DNA of 64,000 nt from Acetobacterium sp. KB-1 (lineage in GTDB: Bacteria; Bacillota; Clostridia; Eubacteriales; Eubacteriaceae), in the NCBI RefSeq assembly GCF_003260995.1, contig NZ_CP030040.1:866578-930577 (forward strand). Reading direction: 5' to 3'. The notes under the pieces are model-generated. The model made no database searches. It saw only the letters and a program-made list of their open reading frames with translations, and had not been told where the DNA came from. Below, piece by piece: positions 1 through 9,275 of the stretch. Position numbers and translations under genes: made by a program. Each line of letters begins with the position of its first letter. Positions within the stretch are counted from its first letter, which is position 1.

Positions 1-349
1 CCTGCTTCGTCGCACATGATTCCATGCTTGCCTTTATTGATCGGGAATGTACCAAAGGAATTGCCAAAATATTTATTTAAAAACTTGAATGAATCAGGAC
101 CGCCAAATTTATATGTCGGCGACGGATTTAAACCAGTGTGAATATAACAGCTTTCATGCCATGCCACTTCTTCCGCTCTCCAACCACTGTACTCGCTTGG
201 CTGCAAACCCGCTTGATAAGGATTTGCGGCATAGGTGCAATAGTGATGCAGATTTCTTGCTTGAGAAAGGTCCGGTGGAACGACCGGGCTGTGAAATAAA
301 CCAAAATTCGTTTCTTTTTCATAACTTAATGCCAGTTCTTTGTAACTCA
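1..349 (-). CDS. GcvT/LigM-type THF-dependent demethylase, N-terminal part (cut by window edge)
   Basis: The reading frame starts at ATG 349 (minus strand), preceded by GGGAGGT, and stays open for 116 codons to the window edge. The protein begins MSYKELALSYEKETNFG and contains GWRAEEVAWHESCYIHTGL, then GGPDSFKFLNKYFGNSFGTF and a KHGIMCDEAG stretch. This layout (W..E..aw..scyi, GPDs.kfl, then KHg..C.e.G) is that of the GcvT fold as seen in LigM-type O-demethylases, which transfer a methyl group from a methoxylated or methylated substrate to tetrahydrofolate. It is clearly divergent from the three other GcvT/LigM-type proteins in this window. The substrate is unknown. The gene is monocistronic as far as visible, with its own promoter and palindrome upstream. 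Assignment to the GcvT superfamily is likely; the demethylase role is inference. Confidence 0.65.
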
Positions 350-388
350 TAAAATTACCTCCCGTATTTGTAAATGTTTTCTAAGGTC

Positions 389-420
389 ATTATAGATCGT
401 TTTCATTTTTATTGAAAACG
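389..420 (-). promoter_or_regulatory. Promoter with overlapping palindrome upstream of the first GcvT/LigM-type gene
   Basis: On the minus strand a perfect -10 TATAAT (plus-strand 389-394) sits about 40 bp before the start codon. A perfect 8-bp inverted repeat CGTTTTCA/TGAAAACG (398-405 and 413-420) covers the spacer and the likely -35. A palindrome lying on a promoter is a typical repressor site; no cognate regulator is visible in the window. Confidence 0.45.
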
Positions 421-640
421 AATAAATAGAATCCTCTCATTCCAAATATTCGTAAAGAAAAGATTATATATTGCTTTTTGTGTTTTATTCTTTTCATTTA
501 GTTAATTTTTGATCATTAACGAGATTAGTTGCAAACTAAGCTGTGAAACTTAATTTATTATCGTAAAGACAACTTTATTTATTTATTATTTGATCAAATT
601 ATTTTAAATTAGTAAAATGCTGCAATACATATTTTACAGA
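421..640. other. AT-rich intergenic stretch
   Basis: No reading frame, RNA gene or repeat recognised here apart from short AT-rich runs. It separates the promoter of the partial gene at the left edge from the terminator of the acetyltransferase gene. Confidence 0.5.
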
Positions 641-679
641 AAAAAGCCTTCCAGATCAAAATAAATTAATCTGGAAGGC
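641..679 (-). terminator. Rho-independent terminator
   Basis: Perfect 11-bp stem GCCTTCCAGAT (646-656) / ATCTGGAAGGC (669-679) followed on the minus strand by a T-run (A-run at 641-645). It lies about 175 bp past the stop of the minus-strand acetyltransferase gene and probably ends that transcript. Confidence 0.85.
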
Positions 680-853
680 CCAATATACCCTGGAATATAA
701 AATTGAGTTAAATGGTCTAAATCCTTTTATCAAAGATTCTTCAAAAATCCAACTTCAGTTAATATTTCATCATAAGCATTGAAGAGCCATTACTATGTGG
801 ATGCTTTAGATAAATTATTGTTTGAATGAATAATAAATTCGCTCCATTACATT

Positions 854-1357
854 TTATCGAACAAGTGCATACATACACGAATCAGCTAGTTCGGAGTTTT
901 TATAAACACTTTTCTTAAATGTTCCTTCCAGTTGAAAGCCAGCTTTTTCTAAAGCACGGCGGGCACCACTGTTTTCGGAAAATGGTCTGGCATAGATTCG
1001 CATGAGATCGGATCCTGAAAAAACTTTTTTGCATAATTCGATAATTGCTTGTGTCGTGATCCCTTTTCCCCAGTAAGATTCTCCCAGCCAAAACCCTAAT
1101 TCACCGCTTTTACAGCCAATATCATCTTGCCTCAGTAGGCTAATTGAACCTGCAACCTGATCATCAATGACAATCGCTTGACTTATTTGTTTTTGTCTGA
1201 ATTGCGTCTTATTTTTTAGGATAAATAAATGAGCATCGTCCAGCGTATACGGGTACGGAAAGGTATTTCGCAAATGGCCGGCCACTTGGGGATTATTTGC
1301 GAGTGGCACAATTTTCGGTGCATCGGTCAGCTCCCATGCTCGTAATTGAAATTTCAT
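854..1357 (-). CDS. GNAT-family N-acetyltransferase (RimJ/RimL-like)
   Basis: 167 residues, a normal length for the family. The start of the protein (FQLRAWELTDAPKIVPLANN) is the typical opening of RimJ/RimL-type acetyltransferases. Around residues 85-105 it has GELGFWLGESYWGKGITTQA, which contains the acetyl-CoA pyrophosphate-binding loop (W.GkGi.T.A), and RRALEKAGFQLEG near the C-terminus is the usual last helix-strand. Such enzymes transfer acetyl from acetyl-CoA to an amine of a protein or small molecule; the substrate cannot be read from sequence. The gene follows the NDP-kinase-like gene with a 28-bp gap and may be co-transcribed with it, ending at the terminator at 641-679. Confidence 0.85.
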   Translation of the reverse strand: MKFQLRAWELTDAPKIVPLANNPQVAGHLRNTFPYPYTLDDAHLFILKNKTQFRQKQISQAIVIDDQVAGSISLLRQDDIGCKSGELGFWLGESYWGKGITTQAIIELCKKVFSGSDLMRIYARPFSENSGARRALEKAGFQLEGTFKKSVYKNSELADSCMYALVR

Positions 1358-1385
1358 CGGTTAACTCCCTGATTTTATAAATTTT

Positions 1386-1856
1386 TTAAGGATATGATTC
1401 AGCGACACGGTCATTGAACCATAATTTTATTTCTTTCTTAAACGATTCTTCTGAATCGCTGCAATGAATCAGATTATGACAATTTCGGCCTTCCTGATTG
1501 GCGTCCGCCATCGAGTCTTTTCCATAATCTCCGCGAATTGTTCCTGGAAATGCCTTGCTTGGATCGGTTGCGCCGGTTAAAAGCCGGGCGTTTGGAATCG
1601 CATCCGGCCCATCCTGGCTTAAAATGATCGGTATCATACCCTTGTTCAGCAAATCTGATACGATGATCGTTTTAAACGTTGGTCCGAGTTTTTCTATGAC
1701 TTCTTGATAATGCTGCAAAATCAAGGTTTCACTGGCTTTTTTAAAACCAACTATTTCAATCCCAAAATTATGTTCTTTAAAACGGCTGATAATGGTTTCA
1801 ACCAATTCAGCCGCCAGCGCATCGGGTTTCATGATGATAAATGCATAAGATTTCAT
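1386..1856 (-). CDS. Nucleoside-diphosphate kinase-like protein
   Basis: 156 residues. It opens with AFIIMKPDALAAEL, matching the conserved KPDa start of NDP kinases, and carries RLLTGATDPSKAFPGTIRGD, the conserved NDK core. The phospho-accepting histidine is in NLIHCSDSEES (canonical NIIHGSDS). Between the RGD and the histidine motif there is extra sequence (GKDSMADANQEGRNC) not found in classical Ndk, so this belongs to a divergent subgroup. Ndk transfers the gamma phosphate between nucleoside triphosphates and diphosphates. It lies downstream of fhs but is separated from it by a strong terminator-like hairpin, so it is probably transcribed separately or by read-through. Confidence 0.8.
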   Translation of the reverse strand: MKSYAFIIMKPDALAAELVETIISRFKEHNFGIEIVGFKKASETLILQHYQEVIEKLGPTFKTIIVSDLLNKGMIPIILSQDGPDAIPNARLLTGATDPSKAFPGTIRGDYGKDSMADANQEGRNCHNLIHCSDSEESFKKEIKLWFNDRVAESYP

Positions 1857-1916
1857 TTTCTTAGCCTCTCTTTGATTTAAATTTTTGAATTTTTTATTTC
1901 TTAAAAAACCTTTTTA

Positions 1917-1996
1917 TTAAAAAACAATGATCCGATCCGTACCAGTCATTGTGATAGGGGCAACAATCACTGGTACGCTGAATCATTGTTTTTTAA
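1917..1996 (-). terminator. Long two-part inverted repeat, probable bidirectional terminator
   Basis: Outer arms TTAAAAAACAATGA (1917-1930) / TCATTGTTTTTTAA (1983-1996) are perfect 14-bp inverted repeats. Inner arms CGTACCAGT (1938-1946) / ACTGGTACG (1969-1977) are a perfect 9-bp pair. It follows the fhs stop on the minus strand, with a T-run at the end in either direction. The size and two nested stems are unusual for a simple terminator. Confidence 0.7.
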
Positions 1997-2130
1997 TTTA
2001 TTTGGAACGATTTATTAATGAAATGTATGAAATAAATCTGCGGTAGTATTGGTATTGTTCAGGTTTTAGCTTTTGTTTTTACTAACTCTTTTAAAATACT
2101 GGTTTAATCCATTAATGATTGAGATAAACT

Positions 2131-3801
2131 TTATGACAAACCGATGATTTCCCCATCTTCGGTAATATCCATCCCATTGGCGGCCGGCACTTTTGGCAGT
2201 CCGGGCATGGTCATGATTGCACCGGTAATCGCCACCACAAAACCTGCTCCGGCGGATAAGCGAATTTCTTTTACGTGGATATCAAAGTTCCGGGGTGCGC
2301 CCAGCAGGGCCGCATCATCCGAGAAGGAATACTGGGTTTTCGCCATACACACCGGCAGGTGATCAAAGCCCAGGGCAACAATCTCATCCAGTTGTTGCTT
2401 GGCTTCCAGACTGAAGACCACGCCATCAGCCCGATAGATTTCTTTGGCAATGGTTTCGATCTTTTCTTCGATCGGCAGTTCCAGTTCATAAAGCGGTTTG
2501 TAAGGAGCTACATTTTGATCACAGAGTCTGACCACTTCTTCAGCCAGCTCGACCCCGCCTTTTCCGCCCTGGGAAAAAACATCAGAGAGAATCACTTTTA
2601 CCTCTTTTGCTTCACAGGATTTGATGACGGCATCAAATTCGGCAGCCGTATCGGTTGGGAATTTATTGAGCGCTACAACAACCGGCACTTCAAACTTCTT
2701 CAGGTTTTCCAGATGCTGAAGCAGGTTGGCACTGCCGGAAACCACCGCTTTGACATTTTCTTTGGACAATTCCGCTTTTTCGACGCCGCCATTCATTTTC
2801 AAAGCTCGAACGGTAGCCACAATCACCACGGCGCTGGGGCTGATACCAGCATAACGGCATTTGATGTCAAAGAACTTTTCGGCTCCCAGGTCGGCGCCGA
2901 AGCCGGCTTCGGTTACCACGTAATCCGCCAGTTTTAAAGCGGTTTTAGTCGCCAGGACCGAGTTACAGCCGTGGGCGATATTGGCAAAAGGTCCGCCATG
3001 AATAAAGGCCGGGGTATTTTCCAATGTTTGCACCAGATTAGGTTTGATGGCATCTTTTAACAGCAGGGCCATGGCGCCGGTGGCTTCCAGATCACTTGCG
3101 GTCACCGCTTTACCGTCGGTGTTGTAGGCTACGATCATCCGTCCCAGACGTTCTTTTAAATCGGTCAGACTGGAGGCCAGACAGAGAATCGCCATGATTT
3201 CTGAGGCCACGGTAATGTCATAGCCGGTTTCCCGTTCAACGCCGTTGGCGCGACTGCCTTGTCCGACGGTAATTTTTCGCAGGGCCCGATCATTCATATC
3301 CACTACCCGACGCCAGACAATCCGGTCCATATCAATGTTTAAGGCGTTTCCCTGATGGAGGTGATTATCCAGCAAGGCTGCCAGCAGGCTGTGGGCGGAA
3401 GTAATGGCATGGAAATCGCCGGTAAAATGCAGGTTGATATCATCCATTGGCACAACCTGTGAGTAACCGCCGCCGGCAGCACCGCCTTTGACCCCAAAGC
3501 AGGGTCCCAGGGACGGTTCTCTTAAGGTGGTGATGGTTTTCTTGCCAATGTAGTTGAGCGCCATGGACAGACCCACATTGGTGGTCGTTTTTCCTTCCCC
3601 AGCTGGTGTCGGGTTGATGGCCGTTACCAGCACCAGTTTACCGTCTGGTTTATCCTGATTGTCTTTTAATACCGATAGTGACACCTTGGCTTTGTGATTG
3701 CCGTAAAGCTCCAGTTGATCTCCTAAAATACCCAGTTTTTGGGCAACATTTGCAATCGGTTGCAATGTTGCTTCTTGTGCGATTTGTACGTCTGTTTTCA
3801 T
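2131..3801 (-). CDS. fhs: Formate-tetrahydrofolate ligase (10-formyl-THF synthetase)
   Basis: About 556 residues, the usual length. It catalyses ATP-dependent formation of 10-formyl-THF from formate, the first THF step of the methyl branch of the Wood-Ljungdahl pathway, in the cytoplasm. Motifs include the P-loop [15 protein letters not shown] near residue 65, [39 protein letters not shown], and the C-terminal [18 protein letters not shown]. An in-frame TTG at 3807 is possible, but ATG 3801 fits the usual N-terminus. It lies downstream of a GcvT/LigM-type gene (181-bp gap with a hairpin) on the same strand. That neighbourhood is notable because both enzymes use THF one-carbon carriers. Confidence 0.97.
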   Translation of the reverse strand: MKTDVQIAQEATLQPIANVAQKLGILGDQLELYGNHKAKVSLSVLKDNQDKPDGKLVLVTAINPTPAGEGKTTTNVGLSMALNYIGKKTITTLREPSLGPCFGVKGGAAGGGYSQVVPMDDINLHFTGDFHAITSAHSLLAALLDNHLHQGNALNIDMDRIVWRRVVDMNDRALRKITVGQGSRANGVERETGYDITVASEIMAILCLASSLTDLKERLGRMIVAYNTDGKAVTASDLEATGAMALLLKDAIKPNLVQTLENTPAFIHGGPFANIAHGCNSVLATKTALKLADYVVTEAGFGADLGAEKFFDIKCRYAGISPSAVVIVATVRALKMNGGVEKAELSKENVKAVVSGSANLLQHLENLKKFEVPVVVALNKFPTDTAAEFDAVIKSCEAKEVKVILSDVFSQGGKGGVELAEEVVRLCDQNVAPYKPLYELELPIEEKIETIAKEIYRADGVVFSLEAKQQLDEIVALGFDHLPVCMAKTQYSFSDDAALLGAPRNFDIHVKEIRLSAGAGFVVAITGAIMTMPGLPKVPAANGMDITEDGEIIGLS

Positions 3802-3861
3802 TTTCAATAATTCTCACTTTCAAAATAATTCCCATTTTTTATTAGATCTGATTGTAAAATA

Positions 3862-3912
3862 CTCCCCCGTTCATCAGCCAGTTTTAGAGTTGACCAGCTA
3901 ATGCCAGGGGAG
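3862..3912 (-). promoter_or_regulatory. Structured leader/hairpin between the GcvT/LigM-type gene and fhs
   Basis: On the minus strand, outer arms CTCCCC (plus 3907-3912) and GGGGAG (plus 3862-3867) pair, and an inner stem AGCUGGU/ACUGGCU pairs with G-U wobbles, separated by a symmetric internal loop of about 7 nt per side. There is no clean T-run, so it is not a textbook terminator. It could be an attenuator or a ligand-sensing leader for fhs. I could not match it to a known folate or ZTP riboswitch consensus by eye. Confidence 0.4.
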
Positions 3913-3989
3913 CCTGTCACATTAAAATTTTATCAAAAGAGATTTTTCAAATTGAGGGAGGTTTTCAATCTGATTTTTTCTTTAAACTA

Positions 3990-5348
3990 TTATTTAACAG
4001 TCGGATGCGGTATTTTTTCGACATCAAATGTTTCGTTTCGGTATTCTTCATTGTAATATGGGAACGCCGCAATTTTTGCACGAATTTCCATCTGTCTGCC
4101 ATCTGCGTCTCCCCAGATTACAACGACATCTTTGCCTTCTACTACTTTATCTCTTTCCAGATACGCCAGTGAAATCATTCTGCGATGATAAAAATCCTGG
4201 GTTCTTCCGGTGGCGACCCCAATTACTTTTCCATCAAGCATGACTTTACTCATAACGAAAGGTCTTTCGCCGCCATCACCTGTCGATGTAATATCAGCAG
4301 CCGGTTCAACATCTTGTCCCATGAAGGAGGAAGCAACGACGGCCGCCACATCTTCGGCATTCCATTCTAAAGTCGTTATTTTTCGCGGTGGATTATCCTT
4401 AATTTTTAATAATGTTTCTTTCCCGATAAAATCGTGATCCCAGTTGATCAGATAATCCCAATCAAGATCAAACGGAGTTACAAACGCATTTTCCACATTG
4501 TCGCTGGCACTGCCCTCAAATGGATAGTTTGTTCTTAAGTAATTTGCATAGCTGCAATTTTTCATGTCATCTCTTAATTTATCGGATTTCATGTAATCAG
4601 CCATTTTTTCACCACTGGTCAGTGATGGATACCAGAACTGAATCCATTGGTTTGGATAACCACCCTGGGTGTGATTTCTGCAGTACTGGGCAAATCCCAA
4701 CCGTTTGATTCCAAATTCTTCACCGGCTGCTAAGATCGCTGCAAATGCTTTGTCGGCATTTTCCAATGCTCCATGCATCTCATAAGCAAGACATCCTGAC
4801 ATGCCAAGTCTGACAATGGACATATCGGTTCCAGCAATTTTAACGTCCATTTTTCCGGCAAATTTCATTTCGTGTAAGTCGCTGCCGGTCGCTTTTTCCA
4901 TAATTTCCAGCGATTTGGGTCCATCGATTTGATAAAAGTATTCATCATAAACCCATTTTCCTTTAACGTCCATCCCAAGGGTATCAACATAATATGAAAC
5001 GGCTGGTGCCAGCCAGTATGTCCGTAGAGTCTGTTCATCGATGCGGGTTACCAAACCATCCGCCAGCAATTGCCCTTTTTCATTGCAAAGCAGTGCATGT
5101 CGTGAAGAGCTAACCTTCAATTTTGAAAAGTCTCGGTTGACACAAACATAGTTCATTAATTTATCAGCATCCGGTCCATACACATCATATACCGGTGAAA
5201 TATTTAAGAAAGCTCCCAACCAGGCACTGCTGCGTGCTGCCAATAATTCTTCTTTTGGAGACGTTACCACTGATGGTAAAAATTTACTGTTACCAAAGTG
5301 CATAAAATGCAATGCACCATTATTTACAGAATGATCAATAGAAAACAT
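3990..5348 (-). CDS. GcvT/LigM-type THF-dependent demethylase (paralogue 1)
   Basis: 452 residues, close to LigM (about 470) and longer than glycine-cleavage T protein (about 365). ATG 5348 has GGAG upstream. Visible blocks: SPKEELLAARSSAWLGAFL near residue 30, GPDADKLMNYVCVNRDF, RHALLCNEKGQLLADGL, DEYFYQIDGPKSLEIMEKA, VRLGMSGCLAYEMHG, NHTQGGYPNQWIQFWYP near residue 225, and a conserved tail PYYNEEYRNETFDVEKIPHP shared with the paralogues at 45.7 and 60.9 kb. GcvT-fold demethylases of this size pass a methyl group to THF without a corrinoid. Substrate unknown (methoxyaromatics, methylamines and sulfonium compounds are all conceivable). The gene is followed by fhs and is divergent from a LysR gene, the probable regulator. 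Confidence 0.8.
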   Translation of the reverse strand: MFSIDHSVNNGALHFMHFGNSKFLPSVVTSPKEELLAARSSAWLGAFLNISPVYDVYGPDADKLMNYVCVNRDFSKLKVSSSRHALLCNEKGQLLADGLVTRIDEQTLRTYWLAPAVSYYVDTLGMDVKGKWVYDEYFYQIDGPKSLEIMEKATGSDLHEMKFAGKMDVKIAGTDMSIVRLGMSGCLAYEMHGALENADKAFAAILAAGEEFGIKRLGFAQYCRNHTQGGYPNQWIQFWYPSLTSGEKMADYMKSDKLRDDMKNCSYANYLRTNYPFEGSASDNVENAFVTPFDLDWDYLINWDHDFIGKETLLKIKDNPPRKITTLEWNAEDVAAVVASSFMGQDVEPAADITSTGDGGERPFVMSKVMLDGKVIGVATGRTQDFYHRRMISLAYLERDKVVEGKDVVVIWGDADGRQMEIRAKIAAFPYYNEEYRNETFDVEKIPHPTVK

Positions 5349-5456
5349 ATTAAAGTACTCCTTGTTATCGTTTTTAATTCTATACCGGCCAGTATAAGCT
5401 TAGCTCAATTATAGATCCTGAGACAGAAATTGTGAAATTCTAAATTTAGCAGTTAT

Positions 5457-5475
5457 TTATACCAAAATTGCATAA
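5457..5475. promoter_or_regulatory. Probable LysR operator TTAT-N11-ATAA
   Basis: TTAT (5457-5460), 11 bp (ACCAAAATTGC), ATAA (5472-5475), in the 185-bp divergent region between the GcvT/LigM-type gene and lysR. The same TTAT-N11-ATAA with matching GC at the end of the spacer occurs at 62290-62308 between the paralogous pair there. T-N11-A dyads are the classic LysR-family binding motif. Confidence 0.6.
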
Positions 5476-5533
5476 GTGACCTTGCTATCACAACAATATT
5501 TTAGTAAGATGTAAGTAACGGAGGATACTACCG

Positions 5534-6433
5534 ATGATAAATATTGATTATATGATTGAATACATCACCTTGGCTGAAAACTTGAATTTTTCGAAAACCG
5601 CAGAAATTTTACATGTTGCTCAGCCTGCTTTAAGTCGCCATATCGCTGCTATTGAAGAGGAAATGGGTGTCAAACTCTTTTCGCGAAGTACCCGCAGTGT
5701 CGCCATTACCCCAGCCGGGAAATCTGTCTATGATCAATTTAAAAAGATCATCCGCATCTATAATCAGACTTGCGAACAAGCTTTGATGTTGTCTGATGAA
5801 GCATTTGGAACATTAAAAATCAGCAGCCCTTACTATTGGACTGCTGATTATACGGAACCGATTGTTTTTGAATTTTCGAAATTATATCCGCAGCATCAAA
5901 TTGAAATTATCTCCTGCCAGCCTAACGAGGGTATGAACCAGCTAAAACGCGGTGAAAGCGATCTTTTACTGACCTGCGATTTCGGCTTTGAGCCGGATAG
6001 CCATATCCGCAGATTTGTTTTCGCTACTGAACTAATGGGTGTCATTCTATTAACTGACAATCCTCTTGCGCAAAAAACATCGATTTCCATTGCCGATTTA
6101 AATGACTGCGTGTTAATCCTCTTGAATCCGGAAGATGCCTATAACAATATTTTAAATACCGAAATCCTGCGATTATTCGCCACTTATCAGATTGAACCGG
6201 CAAAGATTGTGTATTCCCAACAGGTTGATACCATCGGCATGGTTATCCAGAAATCTCAGGGCATTTCGATTGTCCCCTATGGCCTCAGACATATGGATCG
6301 GGATTATACCAAGATGATTCCATTAAACAAAGCTGAGCTTACCATGCAAACAAGTTTTTACTACAAAATAGGTAATAACAATCCTTTGATCCCGCAGTTT
6401 TTGCGGGTAGCAAAAGATGTTTTTGCTCATTAA
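5534..6433 (+). CDS. LysR-family regulator, divergent from GcvT/LigM-type gene
   Basis: 299 residues with an N-terminal winged helix (NFSKTAEILHVAQPALSRHI, residues 17-36) and a C-terminal effector-binding domain of periplasmic-binding-protein type. The start ATG follows GGAGG. The sequence is strongly similar to the LysR at 62368-63273 (shared LNFSKTAEI, QP.LSRHI, SPYY, MDRDY.K.IPL blocks), and both are divergently coupled to GcvT/LigM-type paralogues. It therefore probably senses the demethylase substrate and activates the divergent gene through the TTAT-N11-ATAA site. Ligand unknown. Confidence 0.88.
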   Translation: MINIDYMIEYITLAENLNFSKTAEILHVAQPALSRHIAAIEEEMGVKLFSRSTRSVAITPAGKSVYDQFKKIIRIYNQTCEQALMLSDEAFGTLKISSPYYWTADYTEPIVFEFSKLYPQHQIEIISCQPNEGMNQLKRGESDLLLTCDFGFEPDSHIRRFVFATELMGVILLTDNPLAQKTSISIADLNDCVLILLNPEDAYNNILNTEILRLFATYQIEPAKIVYSQQVDTIGMVIQKSQGISIVPYGLRHMDRDYTKMIPLNKAELTMQTSFYYKIGNNNPLIPQFLRVAKDVFAH

Positions 6434-6649
6434 TAAGATGCTCTTTCAAAATACCTCTAAACTGTTAAAGAAAAAATCAGCAAGCTGAAATGGATGCTAT
6501 TGATAACATTTAGGCATTAATGTATCATTGAAAAAAACATAGAGATGCTTTATAATTTAAATAATATCCCTCAGCACTACATAAAACCATACATGAATTA
6601 AGCTATCTCATTATGATCTTTGTGTTGAAATTAAAATTGGAGGAAGCCC

Positions 6650-7585
6650 ATGTCGCGAGTTGATTTTCTGGATTTCAGACTTTATCAGATCCAGCTTTTT
6701 CTGGTTGTCTGTGAATGCAAAAGTTTTACCACTGCTTCACAAATGCTAAATACCACCCAGTCCGCTGTCAGCAAATCAATTACTTCAATGGAAACAACAC
6801 TTGGCTTTCCTCTATTTGAAAGAAAAAAAAATCGACTTGAACTGACCGAAGCCAGCCGAATTCTATACGCTGAGTGGAAGCATGCAATCCGCAACATTCA
6901 GTCATCAATTGATAAAGCTTATTCTGCTTACTATAAGCGACAATCCAGTTTAATCATTGGTGAGCCTGATTCCATGCGGACTGATAAAGATTATCTGCCT
7001 GCAATCAAAGATTTTCAAGTAATGCATCCCGAGTTAAATATTTCATTTGTTGAAAAGCCCATCGGAGAACTGATCTCGAATCTTTTGACCGATGAATTAG
7101 ATGTTGCGATTACTGTTGATTATGAAATTCCCTCATTAAAAAATTTAGATGTTAATTGGAAGATCATTGCCGAAAGTCCGAAGCTTACGATTATTATGCA
7201 TATCAACAATCCGCTGGCTGCGAAAGATAAGTTAGAGATAATTGATTTAAAGAATGAAGAATTTATCGTCATGTCTCCGCTGGGCCATCAAAATTACATC
7301 GATCTGTTAGTTAGACTATGTAATGCCCAAGGGTTCGAACCTAAAATCAATTCTTCTGCCCCAAACGCACGATCGATGATGAGTACATTAATCCGTTCTC
7401 AATCTGGAATCGTATTAGGTAATCGATTTCTTTATGATGGCAATAGCCCGGAATTGAAACACTTTGAACTGGATAATACCGAGAGCAGTTTGATTATTGT
7501 GTGGAAAAATCAAACAGAACGGCCAATTGTCAATGATTTTATTAAGGCGGTTGTAGAAAATGAGCAATACAAAGATGTTAATTGA
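6650..7585 (+). CDS. LysR-family transcriptional regulator
   Basis: 311 residues. N-terminal HTH (KSFTTASQMLNTTQSAVSKS, about residues 24-43) followed by a substrate-binding domain. ATG with TTGGAGGAAG upstream. It lies downstream of the first lysR in the same direction but with a 216-bp gap, so probably its own promoter. It is not a close copy of the LysR genes at 5534 or 62368. No obvious target gene remains next to it, because serine recombinase genes follow on the other strand; its original target may have been displaced. Confidence 0.87.
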   Translation: MSRVDFLDFRLYQIQLFLVVCECKSFTTASQMLNTTQSAVSKSITSMETTLGFPLFERKKNRLELTEASRILYAEWKHAIRNIQSSIDKAYSAYYKRQSSLIIGEPDSMRTDKDYLPAIKDFQVMHPELNISFVEKPIGELISNLLTDELDVAITVDYEIPSLKNLDVNWKIIAESPKLTIIMHINNPLAAKDKLEIIDLKNEEFIVMSPLGHQNYIDLLVRLCNAQGFEPKINSSAPNARSMMSTLIRSQSGIVLGNRFLYDGNSPELKHFELDNTESSLIIVWKNQTERPIVNDFIKAVVENEQYKDVN

Positions 7586-7778
7586 ATATCCCAATCTCCC
7601 CGGTAGAGAAATATCAAAATCTTTGATATTGGCAGCATTAATCACTGCCAGTAAGATGATTCCTCAGTATTCCGGTGCACTTCCCGCTCAATCATCACTA
7701 GAAAAGCGGCCTCACTACCGTGACAATCAGAATCCAACCTGTACATCCCAACGGCTACCGGTAGCAGCCATCATTTTT
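7586..7778. other. Boundary region between lysR and the recombinase cassette
   Basis: No gene seen. It holds a short dyad ATATCAAA/TTTGATAT near 7609-7628 and a 12-bp palindrome GCTACCGGTAGC near 7752. This is the downstream end of the recombinase cassette, so an attachment-site remnant is possible but not demonstrated. Confidence 0.35.
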
Positions 7779-9275
7779 TCAAACCCTTCTCCCACATAAA
7801 AAAGTCACATCTACATCACCATTTTCATCGATACAGATGTGATCTAATGTTTGCCTAACCAGTTCCGGCCTGATTTCATCAATCTTGCCATACTCTGCTA
7901 ACAAGCGTTTCATCTCCCCTGCCCAATAATCTTTCAAAGCATCCCCGCTTGGTTTGATTTCTTCCGGATGATCTACCAGGTGATTCCAGGCGTTTATGAA
8001 TAGTGTTTCGGTAAATTCAACTTTTACTTTGATATCTGTACAATACATTTCTCTTGGCCCAGGAAGTTTTCTTCTATAACTTTTACTGGGATTTTTAGCC
8101 CATAGCGTTCTCGGAGGCGGAGTATACAACTTCCCCTCAATCAGCGTTCCCTTTTTACCTTGAAAGGTTTTGCAGCGCCAGTATTTCTTACCTTCATTAT
8201 CAGTCAACTGCATAAAGGTGCTGCCGCAGGTTCCACAGATGATTCTGCCGGCAAAAGGAAAGCGATCACTTTGATTGTGATATCGACCATTTGTGATGTG
8301 ATGATCTTTACAGTATTGTTCTTGCCGCATAAATTCAAGCTGGACCAGGTCCCAGATTGGTTTTTCAATAATCGCTGGATGGGTATCTTCAACATATGGC
8401 TTCGGTAATTCGCCCTGATTCTTGGCTCGTTTCTTGGTCAAACAGCAGGTATTGTAGGTTTTTTGAAACTGCGTGTCCCCTTTATATTTCTCATTGATCA
8501 ATACTTTTTTAATATGGCTTGGACACCAGCCTTTTCCACCATAAGCCATTGGTACTTTTTCATCTGTCAGTCGTTTTGCGATTTGATACCCACCATAGCC
8601 GTCCAGAAATTCCTGATAAATGCGCCGGACAATGACCGCCTGCTCTTGATTTATTACCAGATTGCCTTCATCATCTTTATCGTAACCCAGAAACTTTCCA
8701 CTGGGAATACTTTTGATGTTGCCCCGCTCATACTGCTTATGAATCCCCCATTTCACATTGTCCGATTGTGTCTGGCTTTCATTTTGAGCAACCGCTAAAA
8801 TCAGGGTGAGTAGCACCTCCCCCTCGCTTTTGTTGGTATGGATGTTTTCTTTTTCTAAATATACATCAATCCCCAGTTCACTAAGTTCCCGAATGCAGTT
8901 AAGGCAATCCAGGGTATTTCGTCCAAACCGGGAAACCGATTTTGTGATGATCATCTCGAACTTGTGCTCCCTGGCATCGGCCATCATTTGGTTGAAGGCT
9001 TCTCTTTTTTTAAGGCTGGTACCCGATATTCCTTCATCCGCATAAATCCCTGAAAAAATATAATCCTCATTTTCCTGCAGCAATCGATTATAGTAATCAA
9101 CCTGGGCTGCATAACTGGATGCCTGCTCATTGCTTCCGCTGGAAACCCGACAATAGGCGGCGACTTGAAGCTTCTTTTTAGTCTCATCTGCACAAGCCTC
9201 AACTTCTTCATTGCTCTTTGTTGACGGGTCTAAGCGAAAAATCTTTCTTAGTTTTTGTGTGATGGTTTTTTCCAT
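7779..9275 (-). CDS. Large serine recombinase 1
   Basis: 498 residues. N-terminal resolvase domain starts at about residue 35 with AAYCRVSSGSNEQ (the serine in RVSS is the nucleophile) and includes IITKSVSRFGRNTLDCL. This is followed by the recombinase domain (GYGGYQIAKRLTDEKVPM) and a zinc ribbon with Cys pairs in IICGTCGSTF and WRCKTF. Such enzymes integrate or excise mobile elements by cutting both strands at short att sites. It is the last of three recombinase genes on the minus strand; its start overlaps the end of recombinase 2 by 68 bp. Degraded copies of its C-terminal part are present at 36.24-36.65 and 38.83-38.97 kb. Confidence 0.93.
   Translation of the reverse strand: MEKTITQKLRKIFRLDPSTKSNEEVEACADETKKKLQVAAYCRVSSGSNEQASSYAAQVDYYNRLLQENEDYIFSGIYADEGISGTSLKKREAFNQMMADAREHKFEMIITKSVSRFGRNTLDCLNCIRELSELGIDVYLEKENIHTNKSEGEVLLTLILAVAQNESQTQSDNVKWGIHKQYERGNIKSIPSGKFLGYDKDDEGNLVINQEQAVIVRRIYQEFLDGYGGYQIAKRLTDEKVPMAYGGKGWCPSHIKKVLINEKYKGDTQFQKTYNTCCLTKKRAKNQGELPKPYVEDTHPAIIEKPIWDLVQLEFMRQEQYCKDHHITNGRYHNQSDRFPFAGRIICGTCGSTFMQLTDNEGKKYWRCKTFQGKKGTLIEGKLYTPPPRTLWAKNPSKSYRRKLPGPREMYCTDIKVKVEFTETLFINAWNHLVDHPEEIKPSGDALKDYWAGEMKRLLAEYGKIDEIRPELVRQTLDHICIDENGDVDVTFLCGRRV

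Noticed and set aside
2275-2937. Long open frame opposite fhs
   Set aside because: Shadow of the fhs coding sequence; no conserved protein features.
3862-3912. Known ZTP (pfl) or THF riboswitch
   Set aside because: The conserved bases of those motifs as I know them are not present; only a generic structured hairpin can be claimed.
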